Assembly (NCBI GenBank): GCA_029959085.1
Contig: JARWIR010000010.1
Coordinates: forward strand, 30,682,731-30,746,730
Direction: 5' to 3'
Source of the DNA: Nemophila menziesii
Taxonomy: Eukaryota; Streptophyta; Magnoliopsida; Boraginales; Hydrophyllaceae
DNA length: 64,000 nt
The notes under the pieces are model-generated. The model made no database searches. It was given only the letters and a program-made list of their open reading frames with translations, and was not told the DNA's origin. A program made the translations under genes and the position numbers. Of the stretch, positions 22,338 to 33,792 are shown one piece after another; within the stretch, counting starts at the first letter, position 1, and the number at the start of each line of letters is the position of its first letter.

Positions 22338-23443
22338 CTAAAATTCAATTGTATAAACATGTTCTACTTTTCTCCCAAACACTATGTTTTTATCTATTTC
22401 TTTCATCAAACGATCTATTTTTATTTCAAATACGTGGACCACTAAATCGGGTCTATCTGTATATGTATGATGTGGAAGCAAAGCTGAGATTATTTCTGGC
22501 CATTTTGGATTTGCTATCATTGTGATAAAGATATTGGGATGTTCAGTTTCACGGGTTATAACCATTGAATCTTGAAATATTTCAAACATATATCTCGCAC
22601 TTCCAATAAAGAATGATGGGAGAATTTTTCGCTTACCAACTTGATGGGGTAACAATATATGTATAATGGCATGTTTTAGATTACCATAAAGTTCAACATA
22701 AAATTCCAATTGATTTTGCTTGTAGTAAATGAAACGATTTTGTTCTGTTGAGGCCCGAGGATCTACCAAAAATTCTTGAAATAGCTTACCTCCTCTAAAA
22801 ATTGTTGAATACTCTGTAGGACGTTATAAAAGGAGGTAGCTAAAATACTCCAATTGCGTTAACCTTCCACCTAACAGTTTATCATTCTAAACACCCCAAT
22901 GTTTGAAATCTGGTCCTCGTCCAAGCTATCTGTATGGAAACATAAGAACATAATGTAAAGGTAAATAGTTGGACGACAATCGCTGGTCTGCATAAATTTA
23001 TTATCACCTTTAGATGTAGAAGGATGTCTCTCATTGCACATATCTCGGTTCCATCTCCTAGTATAATTACAGCCACTTCATCTGCACTTGAAAGATTATA
23101 TCTTCTACGATCTTATCTGAAAAGTAATGCAAACACGCCTGAACATTTTCATAGGCACCTGATTGGCTCAAGATTTTGTTTGCTTGTTTGAATTTTTAAA
23201 GAATACATTATGTTTTGCCAAACAATATTGAATTATTAGTAACACGTCATCTCTTATATGTTTGTTTGTTTCAAAACGGAAGGCTAATGCATGAGCAATA
23301 TCAAAAATATATAAATTGGCGTATACAGGTGATTGACTAGTTTGTGGTAATAATGATCTAGCCCGATGTCGCAGTTCTTCATGAATTATGAGCAACAATG
23401 GACCCTTTCCACTTTTAGGCATGTTATCCATTTTTGCCCCCAA
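22338..23443 (-). pseudogene. Helitron Rep N-terminal / helitron-like domain remnant
   Basis: Three minus-strand segments in the family order. 23443-23168 holds GPLLLIIHEELRHRARSLLP with NLYIFD (family form G..YVFRI.GQ.YHR.GSLLP..YAQLYIYD). 23076-22882 holds AVIILGDGTEICAMRDILLH (family form RDIVLH). 22769-22338 holds EQNRFIYYKQNQ, KRKILPSFFIGSARYMFEIF, FITMIANPKWPEI and DRPDLVVHVFEIKI, matching the helitron-like N-terminal Rep region. Frameshifts separate them and neither the HUH nuclease active site nor the helicase is recognisable. I see no CTRR hairpin end. Confidence 0.75.
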
Positions 23444-23479
23444 ACTTGTAAAAGCGTTAGCTGCATTTTTATGATTCTG

Positions 23480-23774
23480 TTGATAGGGAATATGCTAGGT
23501 GGAGCGTTCAAAGCGAGGTGGGATTGATGAACACCCTATAGCCATCATACATAGATGAGTACAAGTGTAACCTTCAAGCATTGCAAATTTAATTTTATGA
23601 TTGAGATTATTTGTGTTTGATATTGCATTATAAATGTATGTGTATATTAGTTTCTAGGGTCTGCTATATGAGATTTATCTTAAGAATTGCTTTAGGTTTA
23701 TTTGCTAGCTTCTACTTTCTTGCGTTTGCTTCTACCCCTTTGTTTTTAATTTTACTTTGTCGGGACGACAAAGG
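23480..23774 (+). mobile_element. Second Athila-like element: 3' interior tail
   Basis: AACACCCTATAGCCATCAT and the following sequence match 14,830-15,080 of the young Athila. The element is truncated at about 23,480 where Helitron-like sequence begins. Confidence 0.65.
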
Positions 23775-23790
23775 TTTGAGTTGGGGGTCT
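23775..23790 (+). other. Polypurine tract of the second Athila-like element
   Basis: TTTGAGTTGGGGGTCT before the LTR start TGATGTCTCC, close to the motif at 15081-15095. Confidence 0.7.
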
Positions 23791-25362
23791 TGATGTCTCC
23801 CTAATTGTTCTTATTTTATACCCTTGAGAGACATCATTTTGGTGTTTATTTGATTAATTTGATAGACTTTTGGGCTAAATATGCAATAATCCGAATTTCC
23901 TCTTTTATTTCTAATATTTTTAATTTATTAAACTTTTGCGCGTAATCTTGTGTATTTTAGTGAAAAGTTTGTAGGTTTTGAATATTAGCTAGGAGAGGAA
24001 CACGAGAATGAAGTCAAAGATCATGATATGGAGTCAAAGCTTGAAGTTAAATCCCAAAAATAATTGATATTTTGGAGCTGCAAATCTTGGAAACTGTCAA
24101 AGAGTGCTGATTTCGAGACATTTACGAGTTTATTTAGGCGCTGACCTCTGAAGAGATTATATTCCTTATCGAGTTACAGAAATTTTGCAAGTGGTTTGAG
24201 GTCAATAGGAGTTGTAACGAATCGGTTAGAGCTGATTTAGTGGAGGTGGTGCAGCAGTTATGGGATTTGGGCTTGATTAGTGGACTTGGATTTTTTATTA
24301 TTCACCTAATCCTTAATTAAAAGCCCATTCCGAATTTGAGCTTATAAAAGGGGGTCTGACTTCAATTTTAGACACAAATCAATTTTCATAAGTCAGAGCA
24401 TCAGAGAGAAGTCAAGGCAAGGAAGAAGGAAGAAGCTACGGAGCTGGAGACTGTCTATATCTCCGATTCTCAGCCAATCCTAATCCGAAATTAGGTTTAT
24501 TTGTATTTTCTTTCTATGAACAATATGAATTCTTTTTTTAATTTAATTTTTGTTTTTACTTTAATTATGAGCTAAATCCATTTAGTACTTGGGAACGCAT
24601 AATGGGTTAATCCCTACTTTGTTTTATTTCATATGATTGGATTTGGGATTTCAATAATTTAATTCAAATTGGGTATTTTACATTTTTCTGTAATCTGCGA
24701 TTATTTACTGTTCTTAAAGTAGCTAATTAATAACAGGTATTAGTATCTAGGCTATTCCACATAGTGGCGTGTGGATCATCTTGACGGGGGGTTTAGATAC
24801 GGAATTAATTACAGAATATAAGGTAGGAATTATTTAACTCTGACGAGCGTAATTAACTGTATGGCCAATAGGGTAATTTTAGCTTAATCATTCAAAGGTG
24901 GATCATAATCACCCTGACGGGGTTTGTGACACCCTATAATAGCTTCGTAGTCCACCCTGACGGGGTTACGAAGATTCCTGAATCCGGACCAATGTTAATT
25001 GACCAATTTGTCCATTGAACAACATATGGAATGAAATAGAGTTAGGAGAAAACCTTGCGTCTCTCAAGTACTGCCTGCTCATATTTGCATCTAGTCTTCA
25101 TTTACTTGTGTCTAGTTATTTATTTGCATTTTTACATTAGTCTTTCATACTTAGGATTAGTAAAACCAACAAACCCTTATATCAAATCATTTATTTGCTT
25201 TCATAAGTGCAATCATTCATTAATTGACAAGCATTGAAGTCAACCATACCGTCCCTACGAACAATCCTGTTTATCACTATTATTACTTGGGACAACCGTA
25301 CACTTGTGGTTGTGGTTCTCTTTACTTATTACATTATTTTTAGAACATACAAAGGACCACCA
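23791..25362 (+). repeat. Second Athila-like LTR (1572 bp)
   Basis: Starts TGATGTCTCCC and ends AAGGACCACCA, as in the young element, with a TATAAAAG box at 24343-24350 and a U5 hairpin at 25293-25312. It has diverged from the 4821-6570 LTR and is a separate family. Only this 3' LTR is present. Confidence 0.75.
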
Positions 25363-26422
25363 TCAACCTTGTGCTTCTTGCACTACATTTGCTGCGGCTA
25401 AATTTCTCTGCATCTCTAGCTTAAGTTCTTTGATTTGATTTTCTAATGCGGATATTTGTGCTGAGTTTGCAGTTTCTGCATCTAAACGAAGCGTACCTCG
25501 GGTCTTTGTAACAGGAGCTCGCGTAGATGGCCAACTCCTTTCTTGTTCAATAATATTTTCCAAAACCTCGGTAGCTTCAGCAGGATCCATGGACACGAAA
25601 TTCCCTTTCCCAATGTTATCCACCTTTAGTCTACTTGCTTCGTTGATACCTTCATAAAATATAGCTAACTGTAGAGAGGGGGTATAACCATGGAGCGGAC
25701 ATCTAGCTAACTTCTGTTGAAACCTTGTCCATGCTTCTCCTACTGCTTCTCCATCTTCTTGACAAAACTTTGCAAGCTCGCTTTGGTCTTTGAGTCTCAT
25801 GCTCTTCGGATAAAAACGGTTAAAGAAAGCGGCTTGAAGGTCTGTCGATGAATTAATTGTCCCTGGTGGTTGCCTATCTAGCCACTCACCAGCTCTACCG
25901 GTCAGAAAGAACGAAAACATATGACAATACAGTTTCTCGCGTGTAATGCCTGGAGTAACATAAGCATCACAAATCTGCATAAACTTCTGAATCGCTCTTA
26001 CCGGATCTTGAATTGCTGTACCACTGTAGAGTCCAAAACTTTGAAATTGACTAAGCATACCCGAATCGGGTCGAAATTTAATATTTTGGATCTCCGGAGG
26101 ACGGTAACCTATCGGTTGAACATGAAACGGCACTCCGAGGCCAGGTAGGTCTTTTATCAACTCGGTTATGATTAACATTGTTTTGCCCGTTACCTCTTCC
26201 TAGTGGATGTTGTCCTTGTTGTTGTACACCAGGTGGGATAAATGGTGGTGGTCCTCCTGGTGCAAAGTATGGTAATCCTCCAGGTGGGATTACAAGTGTT
26301 GGATCTAACTGCTCTTGTGCGCCTGCCATAGCTCTTCTTAAGGCTCTTTCCTCACGAACACGTTTATTATAAGATCTAAAGCTCCTCTCAGGCTCCAGTA
26401 ACAAAGGCCGAGAATTAAACAC
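25363..26422 (-). pseudogene. Third Athila-like element: frameshifted gag
   Basis: Minus-strand Gag in two frames: 26422-26150 (Pro/Gly/Gln-rich leader, GGLPYFAPGGPPPFIPPG) and then 26178-25363, with RFDPSG-type [20 protein letters not shown] and [20 protein letters not shown], parallel to [17 protein letters not shown] and [16 protein letters not shown] in the intact element. A frameshift lies near 26,150. The frame is cut at 25,362, exactly where the plus-strand LTR ends; zinc knuckle and pol are missing. Confidence 0.8.
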
Positions 26423-26553
26423 TGTGAAGCCTGAAAAAGACTAAAGTAAACCATAAGCGTAAATCCGGAAAAACAAAAACTAAATACTGAAAAATAAAAA
26501 TTACTAAAAACTACTACTCGAAATAGATAACCCACACGCTAACGAGACACAAG

Positions 26554-26571
26554 TCCCCGGCAACGGCGCCA
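26554..26571 (-). other. Primer-binding site (tRNA-Asp) of the third element
   Basis: Minus-strand TGGCGCCGTTGCCGGGGA, perfect complement to tRNA-Asp 3' end, 6 nt from the LTR. Confidence 0.85.
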
Positions 26572-26577
26572 AAAACT

Positions 26578-28118
26578 TGGTGTCGCCTAGGGTGTGATAA
26601 AAATAAGATAAATAATAAGTCAGAAAACAACGCACTCTCACCCTAGACAGGCACAGTACTGAAATTATTACAGGACGTATGCACGTTTTAATGATAAGTT
26701 GAGTTCGTTCTCAGGGACTTAGTGTGTTACTCGAATGGGTAGAAATAACGAGTAAGAAGTAATTAATTAAAAGATAGGAAAATAAAGAGAGAATAATTCG
26801 AGATTACTAAATTAAACTAAGGGAAATAAAGACGATAAAATAAATACGAAGAAATATGAGATGAGAAGTATAGCTTAGGTTTTGCTAGTATGCACTAATC
26901 CTTTTAACTCTTTCTATCACATCTAGTTAATAAGGGAGATAATTAGCTCTTAGATACTTAGTCAGGTTTCTAAATTCCCATACCTTAGACCTTGAGAGCG
27001 ACTAAGGGGGCTACGGACACACCACGAGGCTGGTTCAAATAGGGTTATCCTACGCCACTAGGGACCTAAGCAATCAATTTCCATACATGGTGATAGTGAT
27101 TAAATTATACCCTAATGACTATCTAGTTAGAATTAGTGTTGTCAGGACCAATATCGACACTAGACGTTATGTGGTGTTTCAATAATTAGATACCCAGCTA
27201 AGGTGATCATCTAACTACTATTAAGGTAATCCTATACTCGTGCACTAGCAAGGAAAATAGTCATTAAATCAAAACACATAAACAAATATAAAGGTAAGCA
27301 GCTAATATCAGATTAAAAAATGTAATTCCCAAAAAAACTTAGATAGAAAGAAAGTAGAATTCATAGATTATACATGATGCAAAACCCAAGCTATGGGAAG
27401 TTTAGTTCATACCAGAAGGAAATAAACTAAAAGAAAAAACTAAAGACATCATCTTGGTCTCTACAATAACTCTGATGAAATAAACCTTAAGAACTAATTA
27501 CTATGAGGCAAGGATGATTTACAAGTGATATAAGGGTGTATTTATAGGTGTTTAGAAGACCTAATTCGTTTTCTTGAAGGAGAAGGTAAGTAATGAACTC
27601 CAAGCCCAACTCAAATTCATAACCCTAAAACATGAAATCAGGCCCGTTTTTGTTTTGGTCCTAACAGCTTCAATACTCATCCGTTTGACGCGTATGAGTA
27701 GTCGAAATTCATCGTCTCGGAAGGATATTCAACTTTTCTCTTGACCGTTTCTCCAAATTCCACACCTATCTTGAGATATAAGCTGATTTGTGGTCGTAGG
27801 TGCAGAAATTCAGGATTAAGTCAGTTTTTCCTTTTCACGTTTTTAGCTTTTGTTTCCTTATCTCCAATTACCATGCTTATCTCTTTCCATATCTTGTAGT
27901 CTTTGACTTGGAATCTAATTAATCTTCATAATTATTTTTAAAGTTTCACACTAAATAAATAATTAAACCCAATATGCTCTAAAAATATTATTTTACTAAA
28001 TCAAGACTCAAAATAGGAAAGTGCATTATTTCTCAAGAAAAACGATTAGAAAGACTTCTATAACACTGAAAGTGATGCCTCATCTTATCATAAATCTATC
28101 ACAAATGAGGAGACATCA
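26578..28118 (-). repeat. Third Athila-like element: 5' LTR (1541 bp)
   Basis: On the minus strand it starts TGATGTCTCC (28118) and ends CGACACCA (26578) beside the primer-binding site. It shares GGTTTAATTATTTATTTA-type sequence and the promoter core CACCTATAAATACACCC with the young element's LTR, so it is an older relative. No second LTR is present in the window. Confidence 0.75.
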
Positions 28119-29767
28119 ATTTTTACAAGAGTATTTTACCACAACCCTTGAGCAGTTAGGGTTTATCCAAAAGTAACGCATACCAATTCGTTTTCTAACC
28201 TTTCGTTTGATAAACTTTTGTCACATACCCTTTCAGATTTAAATAGATGGTGAATTGCTACACGTCCTTCGTATACTCAAGAGAATTCAAGTTGTGTGGG
28301 ATACGAGGATTGTCTATTTATCAAGCTTTGACTTGTCATGAGGTCGACACCATATCCTGACTTAATTGCCGAGTTTAAATTCCATACCTTTGACTTAGTC
28401 TACTACTTAGTCGAAGGAGTTAGAATATTCAAGTGGATAAAAGTTTAAGTTAACACTCTCCTTTTTCTCACTGTTCCTTATATGACTTACTGCAAAGTTA
28501 GTACATGATAGTATAATACCTATAAAATCATAATGACTCACGTGTGTCACACCTTCAATTTTCTCGTAGCATGTATTGATGACCCTTTTCGCTGATTTTT
28601 AAAATGTCTTCACTTACATGTTTTGACGGTTGGTATTTCTTTTCCTAAGGAATTGTATTTATTTGTATATATAGGCCAAGGAATGGTATTAATAAATATT
28701 GCATTCTAAACACCGCTTTGGATTTCTTTCTCTGAAAAGTAAGTAAGTGATGATTATGTACTCACTCACATATGGAGGGGAAAACACATAATAGGAAGGG
28801 AAATGCCTTTCTCGTTCTTCATACTTCTAAGGAGAATATTTGGAATGTAGCTCATATGTATTCTCATACCAGGAGTCCCAATGTGACTTTTGTTTATGGA
28901 ATAGTCAACAACCGCACCTAAATGATTTGTTTGGTTCTTTTGTTATGAATTAGATACTAATTCCTGCTTTTTTTAAGAAGATGATTCATTATTTCTTCCA
29001 TTTGTGAGATCATTGAGGTTGAATTTCCTTATAATCAGTTCTTTGATACATTTGTTTCATTTTGGATCCCTTTTTTTAGGTTGTATGATGTGCTTGTGGT
29101 TTCTAATTCGAAGGACAGTTGATCAATTAACGCTGAAGCAGATGTCAGTTTTCCTTTCTGGTTTTTGAATCGAACTTTTTGTGTAATTGTGAGGAATAAC
29201 CACTTTTTTTTATTTGCATGAAACCCACACTTCAGTTTTTATGTATAAAACATAGTGTTAATTTTATTACTCTTGTGTTTGTGCTTTGTGAGCATTGTAG
29301 TTTCTCAACATTGACAAGGTTTTCCTTTAAACAATATCAGTTAACATGAATATTTTTCTTTTTAGGGATTTAGTTAGCTATAATATACACTTATCCATCA
29401 TGATATTCCATCGTTGGGATAGTCTTAGGGTGACTTTAGAATATCGGTTAGGTTTACCCTCTTATCACAAATAATCTTTTATTATGCTAGTGGTGAGTAT
29501 GCAATCATGAGCTATATCTCTTTCTATCTTATGTCGTATTTAATTTTTAGTCCTTTACTTTATAACTTTAGTAGTTAATTAAAAAAAAATAAAACAAATA
29601 TTTCTTTTCTTTTACTTTTAGTTTTAACCCAAAAAATATCTACATTAGAACTAAAATCACGCGTTTAACTTCTTATTTCCAGTGGAGAACAGACTTTACT
29701 TACATTTTTATTACTTGTGACGACTCGTACACTTACGAGTTATCATTCTCCTAGTGTTGATTTTATA
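28119..29767 (+). repeat. LTR-like stretch, gypsy type
   Basis: No coding. Near its right end GTGACGACTCGTACACTTACGAGT, following ATTACTT, corresponds to the U5 segment of the Athila-like LTRs, and the stretch ends in a CACACC-type terminus close to 29,767. A TATATATAGG box is near 28,665. The left border is unknown. Confidence 0.4.
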
Positions 29768-31050
29768 TCACACCTCGGGAGACAACACTACCACTTTGTC
29801 ACTTGGGAACTTCATAGTGAGTTGATATGTGGACACCATAACTCGAAACTTGTTGAGAGTAGTTCTTCCAAAAATAGCGTGGTATGCAGACTCCCAATCT
29901 ACTATTACTAACTTTGTTTTGATGGGGACATATTTTTCAGAAGTTAACATTTGTAATGACAATTCGATGTGACCCATAAGTGTTACACTTTGGCCGCTGA
30001 AACTTCATATTGTCTCTGAGTACACTTGTACGTTAGTTCAGGAAATTTTCATTTTATCAATAGTTGACGCGAATAATAGATCTACAGATCTTTTTGTGTC
30101 AACTAGTATTCTTGTAGTGAGAACGTTATTGATAATGACAAGAATTACCAAGACATCGCAATGTAGTAATATTAAACCATTTGCATCATTGTCGTTGAAT
30201 TTAAAAATCATCATTGTGCTTTGGTCCTCCTTACGGGGCGGTTTACGACCCTGCTTAGCATATCAATTTCTACCAGTTTGAGTTGTTCATGTTGCAAAAC
30301 CTCTAGTGATATTGTTTAATTCTATTTCGAAACCCCCTTTTGATGGATTAGCTCTGACTTGCTTACTGTAAAATCCGTAAAATCTTGGTTCTTCCTTTGG
30401 TTCCTCAAGAGACGCGGCCCTACCTCCCTGATACTGATTGTTGACAAAGTTGTTGCTAGGGGAATACTTCTTCTTCTTAGGGTTGCATTCAGGTGGAGCT
30501 CTAATGTCGGGACGTGGCAGTTTTCTTAGCCCTTATGATTGTTTTATTTTGGTAAGCAAAGACCTATTTCATTTTTTTGTGACCGATATTCTGTGGAAGT
30601 GACAATATCAAGTCTTGTCTTTTTTCTCCAAGTTTCCTACCATTTTATTAGGCCACCACATCTCGAGATCATTCTCTATTAAATTCAATACATTTTCCAA
30701 ACTTTGGCCCTACGTGTATATATGACGTGTCACCCCGATAACCGCCTTACTTCTCGGTTTTACTTTTTGTATGTTGAACAAGTTTTGTCCTTTTTACGAC
30801 AGGTTTCTTGATCATCACACATCTTGTTCCTTTCTTTTTAAATTAAAAATACATCTTCGAATTTGATATATGAATTCGCTTCCTCCAAAACTCCGCGAGG
30901 GTCACATTAGGCCCCAAGACAAACTTGATCTGGAATTCTTTGTTCCCGTAACCATGCATGAAGGTTAACCGTGTTATCGATAGTAGGGGATGAATCACCC
31001 CTAGGTTGGGTTTGTAGGTTTTCATCGGTGAAACTTAACACCCTGCATGC
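29768..31050 (-). pseudogene. Tat-like gag-protease remnant
   Basis: Minus-strand translation gives SLEEPKEEPRFYGFYSKQVR (about 30,360-30,420, end of Gag), ILVDTKRSVDLLFASTIDKM (about 30,050-30,120) where the retropepsin DTGSS is mutated to DTKRS, and VIVDWESAYHAIFGRTTLNK (29,840-29,900), matching the YNAILGRPxLN motif of Tat/Ogre-type proteases. A gag part is visible at 30,843-31,025. RT and integrase are missing beyond 29,768. Inactive. Confidence 0.65.
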
Positions 31051-31243
31051 TCCTTAAGGCTGGGAGATTCTAGCGACTACCAGAACATCTAGGCAAGTCT
31101 TTTTATTATAGTGTGTTACTTTTTTGTCACCATCAAGGCCCTTCTTCTTGGAAGGGAATATAACCATTTAATTATAAAAAGGCTCACTTTCTTTTATTAT
31201 CTCTAGAATCCAAACAACAAATATATAAATCCATTTAATAAAA

Positions 31244-31425
31244 GAGTAATGTTGAATATCATCTCAAATCACATCATATTTTTAACTCTCATTAGATGGA
31301 CCAATCACTAAATAGAAAGAAATTGCAAAATCAAGAGAGCGAAATCGTATGATTGGTCAATTTAATATACACCTAAAGAGTTATAAAATGATAATGTGAT
31401 TTGTGGCTGATATCCAATATTACTC
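31244..31425. mobile_element. MULE-type MITE (182 bp)
   Basis: Ends GAGTAATGTTGAATATCATC and, inverted, GAGTAATATTGGATATCAGC. Flanks TTAATAAAA / TTAATAATC agree at 7 of 9 positions. Confidence 0.65.
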
Positions 31426-31562
31426 TTAATAATCTTTTTTTGACTTAATCCAAACAATATCAAATACTTTTTTTCCTTCTTTTACCACTCCTTTGCTAAT
31501 AGAGGTTAAGATTCTGCAAGTTAAAAACTCCAAAATAAGACTAAGACTCGAGATTTTAAAAA

Positions 31563-31739
31563 GAGTAATGATATTTGTCACCCTTTTATCACTTCCTACG
31601 TGTATGCCTACATGTACCAATGAATTAATTTCTCTATCATATTTAATTTTTCTCTATCTTCTATTCTAGGAAATCAAAACATATATATAGAAAGCTGATA
31701 AAAGGGTAACATGAAAATGGGTGACATATATCATTACTC
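31563..31739. mobile_element. MULE-type MITE (177 bp)
   Basis: Ends GAGTAATGATATTTGTCACC and, inverted, GAGTAATGATATATGTCACC. 9-bp flanks TTTTAAAAA / TTTTGAAAA differ at one position. Related to the MITE at 53351-53542. Confidence 0.75.
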
Positions 31740-33360
31740 TTTTGAAAATACCCAAAAAAAACCATATTTATAAAGCATAAACATAGATACTGCTATAAAC
31801 ATGAAAAATATACCTGACGGGTACATCAATTCAAATTGAAACTATCAAGATCCATAACTCTTCCCTTCATTTCCTTTGCTAAAAAATCACTCCCAAGTTC
31901 AATCATACCCACAAAATGTCTCCAATGGATATAGCAAACATATTACATCTTCATATTTTGTAGAAAATTAACGCTACATAAAAACAACCCTACAACCAAT
32001 TATACATCAGTTATGACATATCCAAACCCCTCCTGATGTTACAATATTTTTGCATGGTATACTCTTCAAAAGAATTTGTAACAAAAAAAAAACCCGACAC
32101 CCTTATTACATGAACAATATAAAGAAAGAATCAATTATATCCAACAACGCTTTCCAAAAATTACTATATACACCAATTAAAATCCAATCTATAAATTCAG
32201 ACTTCAAAAGAAAAAATCAAGAAAAATCTATATAAAAAAAGATAAGATATGAATGGCTTTATGGTTTAGGTTTTGTTTATCAATTTTAGGTTGGTGTCCT
32301 GGTCTGAGTGAAGTTGTTTTGAGAATGAAGGGTGGTTGTTGCGGTAGGTGATAATAGCAATTGCGGCAACATAGTAGTTATTGTGGAGTTGGACTGAGTA
32401 AACTGATAATATTCTTTAGGATTTAGGAATATAAAGGGATTAGTAAACTTAGAGGTATTTATAATATGATTTAGAAGGATTGGATTTATGTTAATGGGCG
32501 AGGTTGGGTTGGATTAGATTTAGCGGATTAATTTCCTAATTTATGGATTGGGCTTAGTGAATTTAGAGTTAATTAAATTTTAAAATTAATTTTTTTAAGT
32601 AATAAATTTAATTGTAAATTTTACAATCCTCTATTTACTAAAACATGTATTTTCTGTTTTCATTTTCTATATTTTTTAAAATACTAATAAAAACATGTTT
32701 GGTTAGAGAAAATGAAAACAATTTTTTGAAAAATTAGATAAAAACAATGTTATATTAGAGAACGTGAAATCGAAGTTTTCTATATTTTTAAATTTTTTAA
32801 AATAAAAACAATAATATTTTTGAAAATATATTCTTAAAAAAAATGAAAATATTTTCACAAACCAGATCTTAGTTGTCAGTTTGTCAAAAAGTAGAAACAT
32901 TAGACCTTAATCTTATAAGTAATCCCCTATTTTCATTTTCTGTCTTTATGCTGTAGGACGTTTTAAACATATCATTAACTCCCAAGAAGACAAAAGAACA
33001 AAAAAGGAACGAAAAATCAAATTCACCTTACCTTACAATTACCCGTAACATCTAGATTTGCTGTCCATGTGCATCATTCATTTAAACCACACTGTTGTAG
33101 GGTCCTAATTCATTCCCCCAGCAACCACTAAAGGTGGCGCGTGTTTTAATCGCGCGTGAGTTACAATACTTCACCGCCTCACCAGAAAGTTAAAAACACA
33201 ACTAGCTATTGTATCCCTAAATATCTCTTCTCACATGCACTGTTACGTCTCTACTTTGAACACTTCCCACCCCACCCCACCCCACCTCGCCCCCACCCAG
33301 CTAGCACAAACAAAGAGTAAAATCTAGTCTGGTCTCTGCAAAATCTAGTTTTTCATTTAT
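31740..33360. other. Upstream intergenic region of the PP2C-kinase gene
   Basis: AT-rich, no frame above noise. A CCCCA tandem (33268-33290) and a GGTGGCGCGTG element (33132-33142) lie within 700 bp of the start codon. No convincing TATA box. Confidence 0.5.
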
Positions 33361-33389
33361 TTTGCCTACAATTTTAAATTCAATGTTAG

Positions 33390-33735
33390 GTATGTCTATA
33401 TGATTTCATCATCTCCAATTCTATTATTATATTATATATCTGAATAGTTCTATCTAATAGTAGTATTATTCACTCATTATTTAATAACCATGCTTGTCTT
33501 TCTATGCTCTTTCTCGAAAATTGATTTTATCAATTTAATTGGAGAGTAACCTCTCTCAGTTAAGTAAGGTTACAAACTGTTCCATTACACTGAAGCAAAA
33601 ACTTCTTCACTGATTATAAAAATTGTGGGTTTTTCCGTGTTTTGCTTAATTTGTTATATAGATTACTTAATTTTTTCAGATTTGGCTTTAATTCTACTCA
33701 ATTTTAGAATTTGTTTTCATTTTTGGGTGTTTCAG
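33390..33735 (+). other. Probable 5' UTR intron
   Basis: GTTAG|GTATGT donor and GTGTTTCAG|ATT acceptor with a T-rich interior, 57 nt before the ATG. Inferred from splice signals only. Confidence 0.4.
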
Positions 33736-33792
33736 ATTAAAGTGGATAACTTAAACAACGAAAGTTAATGGATTAATTTAAAGTGAGTGAAA

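Noticed and set aside
26554..26571. Sequence identical to a tRNA-Asp 3' end
   Set aside because: Only 18 nt match, and position next to an LTR shows a primer-binding site, not a tRNA gene.
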